Positions 7,591 to 15,704 of a stretch of 18,264 nt of DNA are shown here, piece by piece. A program made the translations under genes and the position numbers. The first letter of the stretch is position 1; each line of letters begins with the position of its first letter. The stretch is from contig JASLEL010000205.1 in NCBI GenBank assembly GCA_030151145.1, forward strand, positions 1 through 18,264, written 5' to 3'. The notes beneath the pieces were generated by a model that saw nothing but the letters and a program-made list of their open reading frames with translations, was not told where the DNA came from and did no database searches. Origin of the DNA: Aquirhabdus sp. GTDB taxonomy: Bacteria > Pseudomonadota > Gammaproteobacteria > Pseudomonadales > Moraxellaceae.

Positions 7591-7592
7591 CT

Positions 7593-8801
7593 TTAGTCCT
7601 CAAGGGTGGTGGATCGCAGGCGATGCACCAGCCAGTATTGCATGACGGAGTTGGTCATCTCAGCCAAAGCCACCGCCATTGCGGCACCCCAGACACCCCA
7701 ATGACTGATACCCACATACAGGTAGAGCGCGACGATCAGAAAATTGACCACCGCCAGACGCGACATCCAGTGATAGCGTCCCTTGGCATTGATAAAGGCG
7801 CTGTAGGAGAGATTACGCATTTTGAACACGGTCGCCATGGCTATCGGAATGATGAGCTGGACGGCATCGCGGTACAGTGGCGCAAAGGTGTGGATCAGGA
7901 GGCCGACGAGGGCCGCATATCCGACGGTCAGTGTCGCCGCCAGTAAGAAACTGCGGTTGAGAAAGCGGATCTGCTGCGTGTGATTGGTCCGGTTCATCGC
8001 CATCGCAGACATTTTGGCATACAGATCAGAAAAAAATGCGCCAGCCACAAACAGCAGCGGGTCCATGGTGCGGTTGGCGAGTGCGTAATTGCCGACGTCA
8101 TGCGCGGTAGACAGTTTGGTCAGCATCAGGATATCAAGGCGCGCATAGGACGCACCGATGATGATGGCAAACCCGATGGCGAGGCTGTGACGGTAATACT
8201 GCACAATGTCGCCCAAGGTGTAGCTGCGCCCGCGCCATTGCTTGCGTGTCAGCAGCAGGCTAAACAGCGCGATCAGGAATTCGATACCCAGCAAGGTCGG
8301 CAAAGCATGACTGAGATAGCCTACATGTACGATCAGCAGGAGCAGGCCGAGTGCAACGACTGAAAAGCCGGTGTAAATGGGCAACAGCGACAGCAGGCGG
8401 TTCTGCGCCTGCAGGTAGATGGCGCTGACATTCTGCAGTAGTGGCATGCAGCCAAAGCCAAAAATCAGCAGCCAGTCCACGGCAGTCAGTGCAGGATTGA
8501 GCCAGTGATGGACCAGATACAAGAGCGGTGCGAATGCCAGCATGGCACCGAGTTTGGCGACGATGACTTCGTTGAGCGGTACGCGCTGTGCATCTAAGCT
8601 ATGTTCGCGCAGCAGATAGGTGTCTAGCCCAAGGTCCAGCACCAGCCGCAAAATCTCGGCGGCGGTAAAAATAAACGCAATCGGGGCAAACGCGGTCGGC
8701 GAGAGTGCCTGCGCGAGCAAGAACATCAGAAACAGGCGCAGGCCGATGGTGCAGCCTTTCACAACCAGCAGGGAGAGGGTGTTTTTGAGTGAAAAATTCA
8801 T
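7593..8801 (-). CDS. wzx: Polysaccharide repeat-unit flippase (Wzx-like, MATE/MOP superfamily)
   Basis: A 402-residue polytopic protein with about eleven or twelve hydrophobic segments spread evenly from end to end. The start is the typical NFSLKNTLSLLVVKGCTIGLRLFLMF, with a basic residue inside the first helix as in oligosaccharide flippases of the MOP superfamily. It should move the undecaprenyl-diphosphate-linked unit across the inner membrane. Its ATG overlaps the pgi TGA as ATGA (8801-8798), so its translation is likely coupled to pgi. The ribosome-binding site is weak, a CCGGA very close to the start. The role is inferred from topology and from its place next to wzy. Length is near the usual 400-480 residues. 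Confidence 0.82.
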   Translation of the reverse strand: MNFSLKNTLSLLVVKGCTIGLRLFLMFLLAQALSPTAFAPIAFIFTAAEILRLVLDLGLDTYLLREHSLDAQRVPLNEVIVAKLGAMLAFAPLLYLVHHWLNPALTAVDWLLIFGFGCMPLLQNVSAIYLQAQNRLLSLLPIYTGFSVVALGLLLLIVHVGYLSHALPTLLGIEFLIALFSLLLTRKQWRGRSYTLGDIVQYYRHSLAIGFAIIIGASYARLDILMLTKLSTAHDVGNYALANRTMDPLLFVAGAFFSDLYAKMSAMAMNRTNHTQQIRFLNRSFLLAATLTVGYAALVGLLIHTFAPLYRDAVQLIIPIAMATVFKMRNLSYSAFINAKGRYHWMSRLAVVNFLIVALYLYVGISHWGVWGAAMAVALAEMTNSVMQYWLVHRLRSTTLED

Positions 8802-10324
8802 CGTCCGGATCTGGCTGCACGCAGGGCTTTGACATAGGCGACGCGCTGCGCAGTTGCTGCGCCCAAGGCGTGATCGTCGGTTTTACCCTGCAAGACGGGC
8901 AGGATATCGTGAGCCAGCGATTTGCCGAGCTCGACGCCCCATTGATCAAAGGCATTGATCTGCCAGAGATGGGCCTGCACAAAAATCTTGTGCTCATAGG
9001 CGGCGAGCAGGAGTCCGACATAGAACGGCGTCAATTCCGGCAGGATGATCACGGTCGAGCGCTGCCCGCCGAGACAGGACTTGAACGGCGCATCGGGATA
9101 GCGTCGGCCTTCGGCCAGCGCCGCACTCTGAGCGAAGCAGTTGGCCAGCAACTGATCCTGATGACCGGCAAAGATATCCGGATCTTCGGCGACGGCAATA
9201 AAATCGGTCGGAATCTGGCGTGTGCCCTGATGCAGCATCTGAAAGTAGGCATGCTGACCGTTGCTGCCGACACTGCCAAACACGATCTGGGCGGTGCGAT
9301 AGCGGATAGGATTGCCCGCGATATCCATGCCTTTGCCGTTGGATTCCATTTCCAGCTGCTGCAGGTAGGCCGGAAAAGAGCGCAGACCATGGCAATAGGG
9401 GGCAATCGACAGCCCGGCAGCGTCGTTTTCTTCGATGTTCCACAGGCCGACGAGACCCATCATCACAGGGATATTCTGCGCCAGCGGGCGATCAAACAGG
9501 TGGTCGTCCATGGTGCGCGCACCGGCCAGCAGATACTCAAAGTGATCCATGCCGACCGCGATGGCTATCGGCAGTCCGACGGCAGACCAGAGCGAGAAGC
9601 GTCCGCCTACCCAATCCCAGAAAGCAAAAATGTGATCGTCCGGGATGCCGTAGGCCTGTGCTTTGTCCACGGCGGCGGTGATCCCGACCAGATGGTGCCG
9701 GACCGCGACATCGTGCGTGATCTGGAGCCGATCTGTGAGCCACTGGCAGGCGGCGTGGGCATTCTGCATGGTTTCAAAGGTGGTGAAGGTCTTGCTGGTG
9801 ACGAGAAACAGCGTTTCTTCGGCGACCACATGCTGCAGGACTTCGTGCAGGTCATCGGCATCGATATTGGCGACAAAGAAGACCTTGATGTGACCATTTT
9901 GAAAGCGCGCCAGTGCTTGCGTGACCAAGAGCGAGCCCAGATTGGAGCCACCAACGCCGATATTGACGACATAGCGGATCGGCTTACCGCTTGAGCCTAA
10001 TATTTGCCCTGCATACAGACGGTCGATAAAGGTACGCATCTGTGCCCGTACCGCGATGGCCTCCGCGATGTGTTCCTGCATCTCGTCAGGAAGCGTGGGG
10101 TCGGGCAGCGCGCGTAGTGCGGTATGCAGTACTTTGCGCTGCTCCGTGATATTACGGATATCTCCGGATCGAAGGTCGGCAATGGCCTGCTCAAGGTTCG
10201 CCAGTTGTGCCCGCTGGATGAGCGCATCGTGGGTACTTTCGCTCAGCATCTGGTTGGTGAAATCAAACAGGGCGTCTGCACAGATCAGTTGGCGCGGAAT
10301 TGGAGGGAAGGCCTGTGTAGACAT
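8798..10324 (-). CDS. pgi: Glucose-6-phosphate isomerase
   Basis: Interconverts glucose-6-phosphate and fructose-6-phosphate in the cytoplasm. The protein has 508 residues, shorter than the roughly 550 of many proteobacterial enzymes. All landmarks are nonetheless present: NIGVGGSNLG (121-130), TSKTFTTFET (176-185), the signature GGRFSLWSAVGLPIA (240-254), Glu327 in ESNGK, His358 in SNGQHAY, and Lys468 in QWGVELGK. The last three are the expected catalytic residues. It is the first gene of the wzx-wzy unit, preceded by a good promoter about 190 bases upstream, and its stop overlaps the wzx start. The arrangement suggests it supplies hexose phosphates for nucleotide-sugar synthesis, as in Acinetobacter capsule loci that carry gpi. 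It may still be the cell's only copy. The ATG at 10324 has only a poor ribosome-binding site. Confidence 0.97.
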   Translation of the reverse strand: MSTQAFPPIPRQLICADALFDFTNQMLSESTHDALIQRAQLANLEQAIADLRSGDIRNITEQRKVLHTALRALPDPTLPDEMQEHIAEAIAVRAQMRTFIDRLYAGQILGSSGKPIRYVVNIGVGGSNLGSLLVTQALARFQNGHIKVFFVANIDADDLHEVLQHVVAEETLFLVTSKTFTTFETMQNAHAACQWLTDRLQITHDVAVRHHLVGITAAVDKAQAYGIPDDHIFAFWDWVGGRFSLWSAVGLPIAIAVGMDHFEYLLAGARTMDDHLFDRPLAQNIPVMMGLVGLWNIEENDAAGLSIAPYCHGLRSFPAYLQQLEMESNGKGMDIAGNPIRYRTAQIVFGSVGSNGQHAYFQMLHQGTRQIPTDFIAVAEDPDIFAGHQDQLLANCFAQSAALAEGRRYPDAPFKSCLGGQRSTVIILPELTPFYVGLLLAAYEHKIFVQAHLWQINAFDQWGVELGKSLAHDILPVLQGKTDDHALGAATAQRVAYVKALRAARSGR

Positions 10325-10516
10325 ATTCGCGTTCTTTTATCCAGTCAGTGCTGCAGAGGTATGGAGCGGCCATCAGGGTTGCCGTCTGTCGGTGCTATCT
10401 ATGGTACGGATCAGGCCGCAAGCGTGCTGCAGATGAAGCATCGCTTTGCAGGCTGAACTGATCATCACGGTATTATCTTGACGAATGATGGTGTCTGAAT
10501 CGTGTCAAAGTATTGA

Positions 10517-10545
10517 ATTATAGAGTAGGCACCTAGACCAGACAA
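10517..10545 (-). promoter_or_regulatory. Sigma-70-type promoter for the pgi-wzx-wzy unit
   Basis: On the minus strand TTGTCT (10545-10540; 4 of 6 consensus) and a perfect TATAAT (10522-10517) are separated by exactly 17 bases. Transcription would begin near 10510 and yield a leader of about 185 bases before pgi at 10324. It is the best promoter match in the window and marks the start of the wzx/wzy operon as distinct from rfbBDAC. Confidence 0.65.
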
Positions 10546-10586
10546 GCTGTTGATTTTTTCATCAGCGCGCCGCCATCTTGCTTCGT

Positions 10587-10619
10587 CAGCCACCATGGTC
10601 TAAATGTTGATGGTGGCTG
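10587..10619. repeat. Perfect 10-base-pair inverted repeat after rfbC
   Basis: CAGCCACCAT (10587-10596) and ATGGTGGCTG (10610-10619) are exact reverse complements around a 13-base spacer. The repeat lies about 28 bases past the rfbC stop. It could be the rfbC transcription end, but no T run follows on the minus strand. An operator or mRNA-stabilising stem are alternatives. Confidence 0.5.
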
Positions 10620-10647
10620 TCGCTCAGTGACCTGCCGAATTGCTGAT

Positions 10648-11193
10648 TTAAAAGACCTCAGCATCCTTAAATGCTGCCGCAACCTGATCTTTACCCGAGA
10701 GCAGCGGTGCACTGCTGATCGGCCAGTCGATGGCAAGATCCGGATCATTCCAGATGATTGCGCGTTCATGGCTTGGTGAGTAGGGGTTGGTGGTCTTGTA
10801 GAGGAACTCTGCGGTATCGGATAAGGTCACGAAGCCATGCGCAAAGCCTTCGGGGACCCAGAGTTGGCGACGATTCTCCGCAGAGAGGATCTCGCCGACC
10901 CAGTGTCCAAAGGTGGGCGAGTCCTTGCGGATGTCGACGGCAACGTCAAACACTTCGCCCTGAATCACGCGGACCAGCTTGCCCTGCGCCATGGGATCAA
11001 GCTGGTAATGCAGGCCACGCAGGACGCCGCGCTGGGATTTGGAGTGGTTGTCCTGCACAAACTGACGGGTCAGGCCCGTGGCTTCTTCAAAGACGCTTTG
11101 TACAAAGCTCTCATAAAAAAAGCCCCGGTCGTCGCCGAAGAATTTCGGTGCGAACAGTACCACCTCAGGAATGGCGAGTTTGGTGGCTTGCAT
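10648..11193 (-). CDS. rfbC: dTDP-4-dehydrorhamnose 3,5-epimerase
   Basis: Third step of dTDP-L-rhamnose synthesis: it epimerises dTDP-4-keto-6-deoxy-D-glucose at C3 and C5. The 181-residue protein is the normal RmlC length, a cupin fold. It carries DDRGFFYESF (21-30), QDNHSKSQRGVLRGLHYQ (47-64) with catalytic His62, and PEGFAHGF (114-121). Tyr132 in EFLYKTT matches the family's active-site tyrosine. The ATG shares its A with the rfbA stop (TGATG at 11195-11191), a clear sign of coupled translation. It is the final gene of rfbBDAC. After it comes the 323-base gap with an inverted repeat. Confidence 0.97.
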   Translation of the reverse strand: MQATKLAIPEVVLFAPKFFGDDRGFFYESFVQSVFEEATGLTRQFVQDNHSKSQRGVLRGLHYQLDPMAQGKLVRVIQGEVFDVAVDIRKDSPTFGHWVGEILSAENRRQLWVPEGFAHGFVTLSDTAEFLYKTTNPYSPSHERAIIWNDPDLAIDWPISSAPLLSGKDQVAAAFKDAEVF

Positions 11194-12074
11194 CAGAAAA
11201 TCTGCTCTTTCAGAAGATTGAGGAGATATTGACCATAACCGGTCTTCGCCAGCGGCTTGGCCAGCGTCGTCAGTTGCTCGGCATTGATCCAGCCATTGTG
11301 GTAGGCGATTTCTTCAGGACAGGCGACTTTGAGGCCTTGACGCTTCTCGACCGTGGCGATGAACTGACCGGCTTCAAGCAGTGAGTCGTGTGTGCCGGTA
11401 TCGAGCCAAGCATAGCCGCGGCCCATGAGCTCGACCGACAGTTCACCCTGATTGAGGTAAAGCTGATTCAGGTCAGTGATCTCAAGCTCGCCGCGTGCAG
11501 ATGGCTTGATCTGCTTGGCAAGCCTGACCACCTGATTGTCATAGAAATACAGACCGGTGATGGCGTAGTTGGATTTGGGCTGTTTGGGTTTTTCTTCCAG
11601 CGACAGGACTTTGCCCGAGGCGTCAAATTCGGCGACGCCATAGCGCTCAGGGTCGTGAACATGATAGGCAAACACGGTCGCGCCGCTGGTTTTCTGATTG
11701 GCATTGATCAGCAGTTGCTTGAAGTCATGACCAAAGAAAATATTGTCACCCAGCACTAATGCACAGGCATCGTCGCCGATGAATTCTTCACCCAGAATAA
11801 AGGCTTGTGCAAGGCCATCGGGACTTGGCTGTACCACGTAGCTGATGTCGAGTCCCCATTGTTTGCCGTCGCCGAGCAACTGCTGGTAGCGCGGAATGTC
11901 CTGCGGGGTGGAGATCAGCAGGATCTCTTGAATGCCCGCCAGCATGAGCGTCGACAATGGATAGTAGACCATCGGTTTGTCATAGACAGGCAGCAGTTGC
12001 TTGGAGATGGCGAGTGTGGCTGGATGCAGACGGGTGCCGGAGCCTCCAGCAAGAATAATGCCTTTACGTTTCAT
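11193..12074 (-). CDS. rfbA: Glucose-1-phosphate thymidylyltransferase
   Basis: First step of the pathway: glucose-1-phosphate plus dTTP gives dTDP-glucose. With the ATG at 12074 the protein has 293 residues, the standard RmlA length. It shows the nucleotidyltransferase signature LAGGSGTRLHPAT (8-20) and lysine in KQLLPVYDKPM. Asp110 lies in LGDNIFFG, followed by EEKP (about 161-164) and WLDTGTHDSL near residue 223. The start at 12074 is preferred over the in-frame ATG at 12086 because GGA lies seven bases upstream and because MKRKGIILAGG is the conserved family start. It follows rfbD after an AT-rich 131-base gap that could hold an internal promoter, though none matches well. It overlaps rfbC by one base. 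The enzyme is typically feedback-inhibited by dTDP-rhamnose. Confidence 0.97.
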   Translation of the reverse strand: MKRKGIILAGGSGTRLHPATLAISKQLLPVYDKPMVYYPLSTLMLAGIQEILLISTPQDIPRYQQLLGDGKQWGLDISYVVQPSPDGLAQAFILGEEFIGDDACALVLGDNIFFGHDFKQLLINANQKTSGATVFAYHVHDPERYGVAEFDASGKVLSLEEKPKQPKSNYAITGLYFYDNQVVRLAKQIKPSARGELEITDLNQLYLNQGELSVELMGRGYAWLDTGTHDSLLEAGQFIATVEKRQGLKVACPEEIAYHNGWINAEQLTTLAKPLAKTGYGQYLLNLLKEQIF

Positions 12075-12205
12075 TCTGTTATCCATTCAATGTCATGGGG
12101 TGGGAATCGTATCCCGTTTTTTAAATTTTACATGCACCAGATGACCGTTTGGTGTGCCATCGAGGTCGTGATGCAAGGTCAGGGGTTGCGCGCCGAGGCG
12201 CTCGT
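12075..12205. other. Gap between rfbD and rfbA
   Basis: This 131-base stretch interrupts an otherwise tight rml cluster. It includes an AT-rich tract (12115-12131) and a small GGGA/TCCC pair at 12102-12115. A T run follows that pair on the plus strand only, the wrong strand for the genes here. No gene or clear promoter is seen. Confidence 0.4.
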
Positions 12206-13123
12206 TTAGGGTTTACGGCCCTGAACTTCAACCCACTCGGTGACCAGTCGCTGGACATGATATTGCCAGTCGGGCAGCGTAATGCCAAGTAGTGCCTGCA
12301 ATTTTTGCGTACTGAGTCGCGAATTTTTAGGACGCAGGGCGGGCACAGGGTAGGCGCTGCTCGGAATCGGCTCGACATCTGCGGCCTGTACCTTGAGCGG
12401 ATAGCCGTATGTGGTTGCTTCGCCTATCACATACTGAGCATAGCCGTGCCAGCTGGTTTCACCGCCCGCCACCAGATGATAAATGCCGGAGGCGCGTGCT
12501 GCGAGTGTGCTATCGGACTGCAGACGGTAGATGGCGAGTGCGGTGACATCGGCGATGAGTTCGGCGCTGGTCGGTGCACCGATCTGATCGGCGACGACAC
12601 TCAAGCGCTCGCGTTCGGCAGCCAGACGCAGCATGGTCTTGGCAAAGTTGTTGCCGCGCCGGGCAAATACCCAGCTGGTGCGCAAGATCAGATGATGACA
12701 GCCGGATGCCGCGATGGCCTCTTCGCCGTCACGTTTGCTTTTGCCGTAGACATTCAGGGGCGCGGTCGGATCGTCTTCAAGATAGGCGCTGCCTTTGCTA
12801 CCGTCAAACACATAGTCGGTCGAGTAGTGGATTAGCCATGCACCCAAGCGGCGGGCTTCCTCAGCCAGCACACGCAGCGATTCGGCGTTAACCCGATAGG
12901 CGCTATCGACATCGCTTTCGGCTTTGTCCACGGCGGTATAGGCGGCGGCATTGACGATGAATTGCGGGGCATGCCGCTGTACCAGTGCGCGCAGGGATTC
13001 GGGGTCGTCGAGATTGGCTTGGCTGCGATCACAGGCGATGAGTTCACCGAGCGGACTCAACGCACGCTGTAACTCCCAGCCGACCTGACCGTTTTTACCC
13101 AGCAACAGGATCTTTGCGGTCAT
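12206..13123 (-). CDS. rfbD: dTDP-4-dehydrorhamnose reductase
   Basis: Last step to dTDP-L-rhamnose: NAD(P)H-dependent reduction of the 4-keto group. It is a 305-residue RmlD-family SDR with the cofactor motif GKNGQVG (9-15), NAAAYTAVDKAE (58-69), STDYVFDG (101-108) and catalytic Tyr126 and Lys130 in VYGKSK. RTSWVFARRGNNF and LRPKNSRL follow as family landmarks. The frame stays open upstream to 13363, but the residues there are low-complexity and do not match the family. The ATG at 13123 aligns exactly with the RmlD N-terminus, lies one base after the rfbB stop, and has AGGA about eleven bases upstream. It is therefore co-transcribed with rfbB. Confidence 0.97.
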   Translation of the reverse strand: MTAKILLLGKNGQVGWELQRALSPLGELIACDRSQANLDDPESLRALVQRHAPQFIVNAAAYTAVDKAESDVDSAYRVNAESLRVLAEEARRLGAWLIHYSTDYVFDGSKGSAYLEDDPTAPLNVYGKSKRDGEEAIAASGCHHLILRTSWVFARRGNNFAKTMLRLAAERERLSVVADQIGAPTSAELIADVTALAIYRLQSDSTLAARASGIYHLVAGGETSWHGYAQYVIGEATTYGYPLKVQAADVEPIPSSAYPVPALRPKNSRLSTQKLQALLGITLPDWQYHVQRLVTEWVEVQGRKP

Positions 13124-13124
13124 G

Positions 13125-14192
13125 TCAGGTGAATTCCTGATAGTGCTGTTCGACCCAGTCGAGATAGGCACCGCTGGTGACATCGTCGACCCAGTCCTGA
13201 TGGTCCAGATACCATTGCACGGTTTTGCGGATACCGGTCTCGAAGGTCTCGGCGGGTTTCCAGCCCAGCTCGCGCTCAAGTTTATGCGCATCGATGGCAT
13301 AGCGGCGGTCATGGCCTGCGCGATCGGCAACAAAGCTGATCTGCTCGCTGTAGGGCTTGCCATCGCTGCGTGGTTTCAGTTCATCCAGAATGCTGCACAG
13401 GGCGTGGACCACGTCGAGATTGGCTTTCTCATTCCAGCCGCCGACATTGTAGGTTTCGCCCAAGGCACCTGCTTCGAGCACACGGCGGATGGCGCTGCAG
13501 TGGTCGGTGACATACAGCCAGTCACGGATCTGCTGACCGTCACCGTAGATTGGCAGTTTTTTGCCATTTAAGGCATTCAGGATACAGAGCGGGATCAGCT
13601 TCTCAGGGAAGTGATAGGGACCGTAGTTGTTGGAGCAGTTGGTGGTCAGTACCGGCAGACCATAGGTGTGGTGATAGGCACGCACGAGATGATCGGATGC
13701 GGCTTTGCTCGCAGAATACGGACTGTTCGGCTCGTAGCGATGGGTCTCGGTAAAGGCCGGGTCGTCTTTGGCCAGCGAGCCGTAGACTTCGTCGGTCGAG
13801 ACATGCAGGAAGCGGAAGGCGGACTGCTGTTCTTCCGGCAGCGCCATCCAGTAGTGGCGTACGGTTTCCAGCAGTTTAAAGGTGCCGACGACATTCGTCT
13901 CGATAAAGGCACCAGGCCCTGCGATAGAGCGGTCCACATGGCTTTCGGCGGCGAAATTCAGCACGGCGCGCACATGATAGCGAGACAGCAGCTCGGCGAT
14001 GGTAAACGTGTCGGCGATGTCGGCTTGCACGAAGTGATGCTTCGGATTCTGGGCGACCGAAGCCAGATTTTGCAGATTGCCGGCATAGGTCAGTTTGTCC
14101 AGACTGATAACGTCTTCGTTCTGATGTTTAAACCATTCCAGAACAAAATTGCTGCCGATAAAACCGGCGGCACCCGTGACAAGGATAGTCAT
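13125..14192 (-). CDS. rfbB: dTDP-glucose 4,6-dehydratase
   Basis: Second step of dTDP-L-rhamnose synthesis: dTDP-glucose to dTDP-4-keto-6-deoxyglucose with tightly bound NAD. The 355-residue extended SDR shows TGAAGFIG (6-13), NFAAESHVDRSI (79-90), the dehydratase triad Thr133-Asp134-Glu135 in VSTDEVYGSL, and Tyr159/Lys163 in YSASK. NNYGPYHFPEKLIP and GDGQQIRDWLYVTDH follow, both highly typical of RmlB. AAGGA lies twelve bases before the ATG, somewhat far. It is the first gene of rfbBDAC. A promoter must lie in the 73 bases between it and the manB terminator, but I see no convincing consensus match there. Confidence 0.97.
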   Translation of the reverse strand: MTILVTGAAGFIGSNFVLEWFKHQNEDVISLDKLTYAGNLQNLASVAQNPKHHFVQADIADTFTIAELLSRYHVRAVLNFAAESHVDRSIAGPGAFIETNVVGTFKLLETVRHYWMALPEEQQSAFRFLHVSTDEVYGSLAKDDPAFTETHRYEPNSPYSASKAASDHLVRAYHHTYGLPVLTTNCSNNYGPYHFPEKLIPLCILNALNGKKLPIYGDGQQIRDWLYVTDHCSAIRRVLEAGALGETYNVGGWNEKANLDVVHALCSILDELKPRSDGKPYSEQISFVADRAGHDRRYAIDAHKLERELGWKPAETFETGIRKTVQWYLDHQDWVDDVTSGAYLDWVEQHYQEFT

Positions 14193-14265
14193 GACTCTTG
14201 TGTTTCCTTAAATCTGAAAAGATCTGCCCGGCATATCAGGCAAGTAACCTGACGCCGTGTCAGTC

Positions 14266-14300
14266 AAAAAAATCGCCTCAGTGCAAAAGCACGAGGCGAT
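14266..14300 (-). terminator. Strong intrinsic terminator after manB
   Basis: On the minus strand ATCGCCTC (14300-14293) pairs with GAGGCGAT (14279-14272), and GTGC (14292-14289) with GCAC (14284-14281), around a TTTT loop. There is one unpaired base at 14280. Six further T residues (14271-14266) follow directly. It lies 25 bases beyond the manB stop and separates manB transcription from rfbBDAC. Confidence 0.93.
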
Positions 14301-14324
14301 ATGGTACCGCATCCATTTGCTGGA

Positions 14325-15704
14325 TTAATAGCTGTTTTGTGGTGCGACCCCGATCAGCGCTTGGATTTCGGCGGTTTTGGCGCGCATCAGGGCATCATCA
14401 GCACGCGATTCGACGTTCAGGCGCAGCAGGGGTTCGGTGTTTGAGGTACGGACATTGACACGCCAGTCGGCAAACTCAAGGCTCACGCCGTCGGTACGGT
14501 CCAGTGTCGGGCTTTCTGGCTGATAGTGATTGAGGATTTTCTCGATCACGGCAGCGCTGTTTTCGACGCGGAAATTGATTTCACCGGAGCAGGGGTAGGC
14601 CGCCATGCGCTCTTCGACCAGTTGCGACAGGCTCTTGCCGGTGCTGGAGACCAGATTGGTGACCAGAAGCCATGGGATCATGCCGCTGTCGCAGTAGGCG
14701 AAATCGCGGAAATAGTGATGGGCGCTCATCTCGCCGCCGTAGACGGCGTTTTCTTTGCGCATGCGCTCTTTGATGAAGGCATGACCGGTCTTGCACTGGA
14801 TGGCATCGCCGCCTGCGGCCTGTACGATGTCGATGGTGTTCCAGGTCAGGCGTGGATCGTGGATGATCTTCTCACCGGGGTTCTTGAGCAGAAAGGCTTG
14901 CGCGAGCAGACCGACGATGTAATAGCCTTCGATAAAGCCGCCGGTCTGGTCGAACAGGAAGCAGCGGTCAAAGTCACCGTCCCATGCCACGCCGAAGTCG
15001 GCATTGTGGGCTTTGACAGCGTCGCTGGTCGCGGCACGGTTTTCCAGCAGGATCGGGTTGGGGATGCCGTTCGGGAAAGTACCATCGGCTTCGTGGTGCA
15101 CTTTGATAAAGGTCACAGGGACATTCAGCTTCGCAAAGCGGGCCTCTAACGCGTCGATCACATGGCCTGCGGCACCGTTACCGGCATTAACCACGATCTT
15201 GAGTGGCTTGATGTTTGGGATATCGAGATAGCCCAAGAGGTGAGTGACGAAGTCTTCGAGGATCGACACTTCGGTCAGGGTGCCTTTCTTCTCGACATCG
15301 GCGAATTCACCGGCTTCGGCCAATGCCTTGATGTCGAGCAGGCCAGTGTCACCGCTGATCGGCTGGGCGTTTTTCTTAACCAGCTTCATGCCGTTGTAGT
15401 CCATCGGGTTGTGACTGGCGGTCACTTCGATCCCGCCGTCGACGTCCAGATGGAACGAGGCAAAGTACACTTCTTCGGTACCCGTCATGCCGATATCGAT
15501 CACATCCACGCCGCTATCCATCAGACCTTGGGCAATCGCCATCTTCAGACTATGGCTGGTCGGGCGAATGTCGGCACCGACGACGATTTTCTTGGGCTTT
15601 AAAAACTGACCATAGGCGCGGCCGATGTTGTAGGCGATGGTGTCGTTGAGTTCGGTTCCCAGTTTGCCGCGGATATCGTAGGCTTTAAAGCAGGTCAGTT
15701 TCAT
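14325..15704 (-). CDS. manB: Phosphomannomutase / phosphoglucomutase (ManB/CpsG type)
   Basis: Interconverts hexose 6- and 1-phosphates, giving mannose-1-phosphate for GDP-mannose and, in dual-specificity members, glucose-1-phosphate for RmlA. The 459-residue alpha-D-phosphohexomutase has all four domain motifs. These are the phosphoserine loop TASHNPMDYNGMK with Ser97; the magnesium site DGDFDR with Asp242, 244 and 246; the sugar-binding GEMSAHHYF (324-332); and the phosphate-binding RTSNTEPLLR (419-428). The GEMSAHHYF wording is characteristic of ManB/CpsG, but specificity between mannose and glucose cannot be fixed by eye. The start at 15704 has GAG eight bases upstream. It is a single-gene unit with its own terminator; its promoter probably lies in the AT-rich 257 bases upstream. 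Confidence 0.93.
   Translation of the reverse strand: MKLTCFKAYDIRGKLGTELNDTIAYNIGRAYGQFLKPKKIVVGADIRPTSHSLKMAIAQGLMDSGVDVIDIGMTGTEEVYFASFHLDVDGGIEVTASHNPMDYNGMKLVKKNAQPISGDTGLLDIKALAEAGEFADVEKKGTLTEVSILEDFVTHLLGYLDIPNIKPLKIVVNAGNGAAGHVIDALEARFAKLNVPVTFIKVHHEADGTFPNGIPNPILLENRAATSDAVKAHNADFGVAWDGDFDRCFLFDQTGGFIEGYYIVGLLAQAFLLKNPGEKIIHDPRLTWNTIDIVQAAGGDAIQCKTGHAFIKERMRKENAVYGGEMSAHHYFRDFAYCDSGMIPWLLVTNLVSSTGKSLSQLVEERMAAYPCSGEINFRVENSAAVIEKILNHYQPESPTLDRTDGVSLEFADWRVNVRTSNTEPLLRLNVESRADDALMRAKTAEIQALIGVAPQNSY

Larger units (their letters stand above)
10325..10647. other. Gene-free gap between rfbC and pgi
   Basis: These 323 bases hold no credible gene. Reading in the transcribed (minus) direction from rfbC, there is a 10-base-pair inverted repeat (10619-10587), then a good promoter (10545-10517), then a leader of about 185 bases before the pgi ATG. 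The leader contains a short repeated element, GTGCTGCAGA, on the plus strand at 10348-10357 and 10424-10433. It also contains a distant TTGAC/GTCAA pair. I recognise no riboswitch and no JUMPstart/ops element. Confidence 0.6.

Noticed and set aside
8789..9994. Long open frame (401 codons) on the plus strand opposite pgi
   Set aside because: It is the antisense of a clearly conserved enzyme, has no family resemblance, and long antisense frames are common in genes with this base composition.
10325..10516. Possible riboswitch or JUMPstart/ops element in the pgi leader
   Set aside because: No GGCGGTAGC-like ops core and no riboswitch consensus I know is present; the short repeated GTGCTGCAGA is too little to name.
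13124..13363. Upstream extension of the rfbD frame by 80 codons
   Set aside because: The extra residues lie inside the rfbB coding sequence, do not match RmlD, and the conserved N-terminus begins exactly at 13123.
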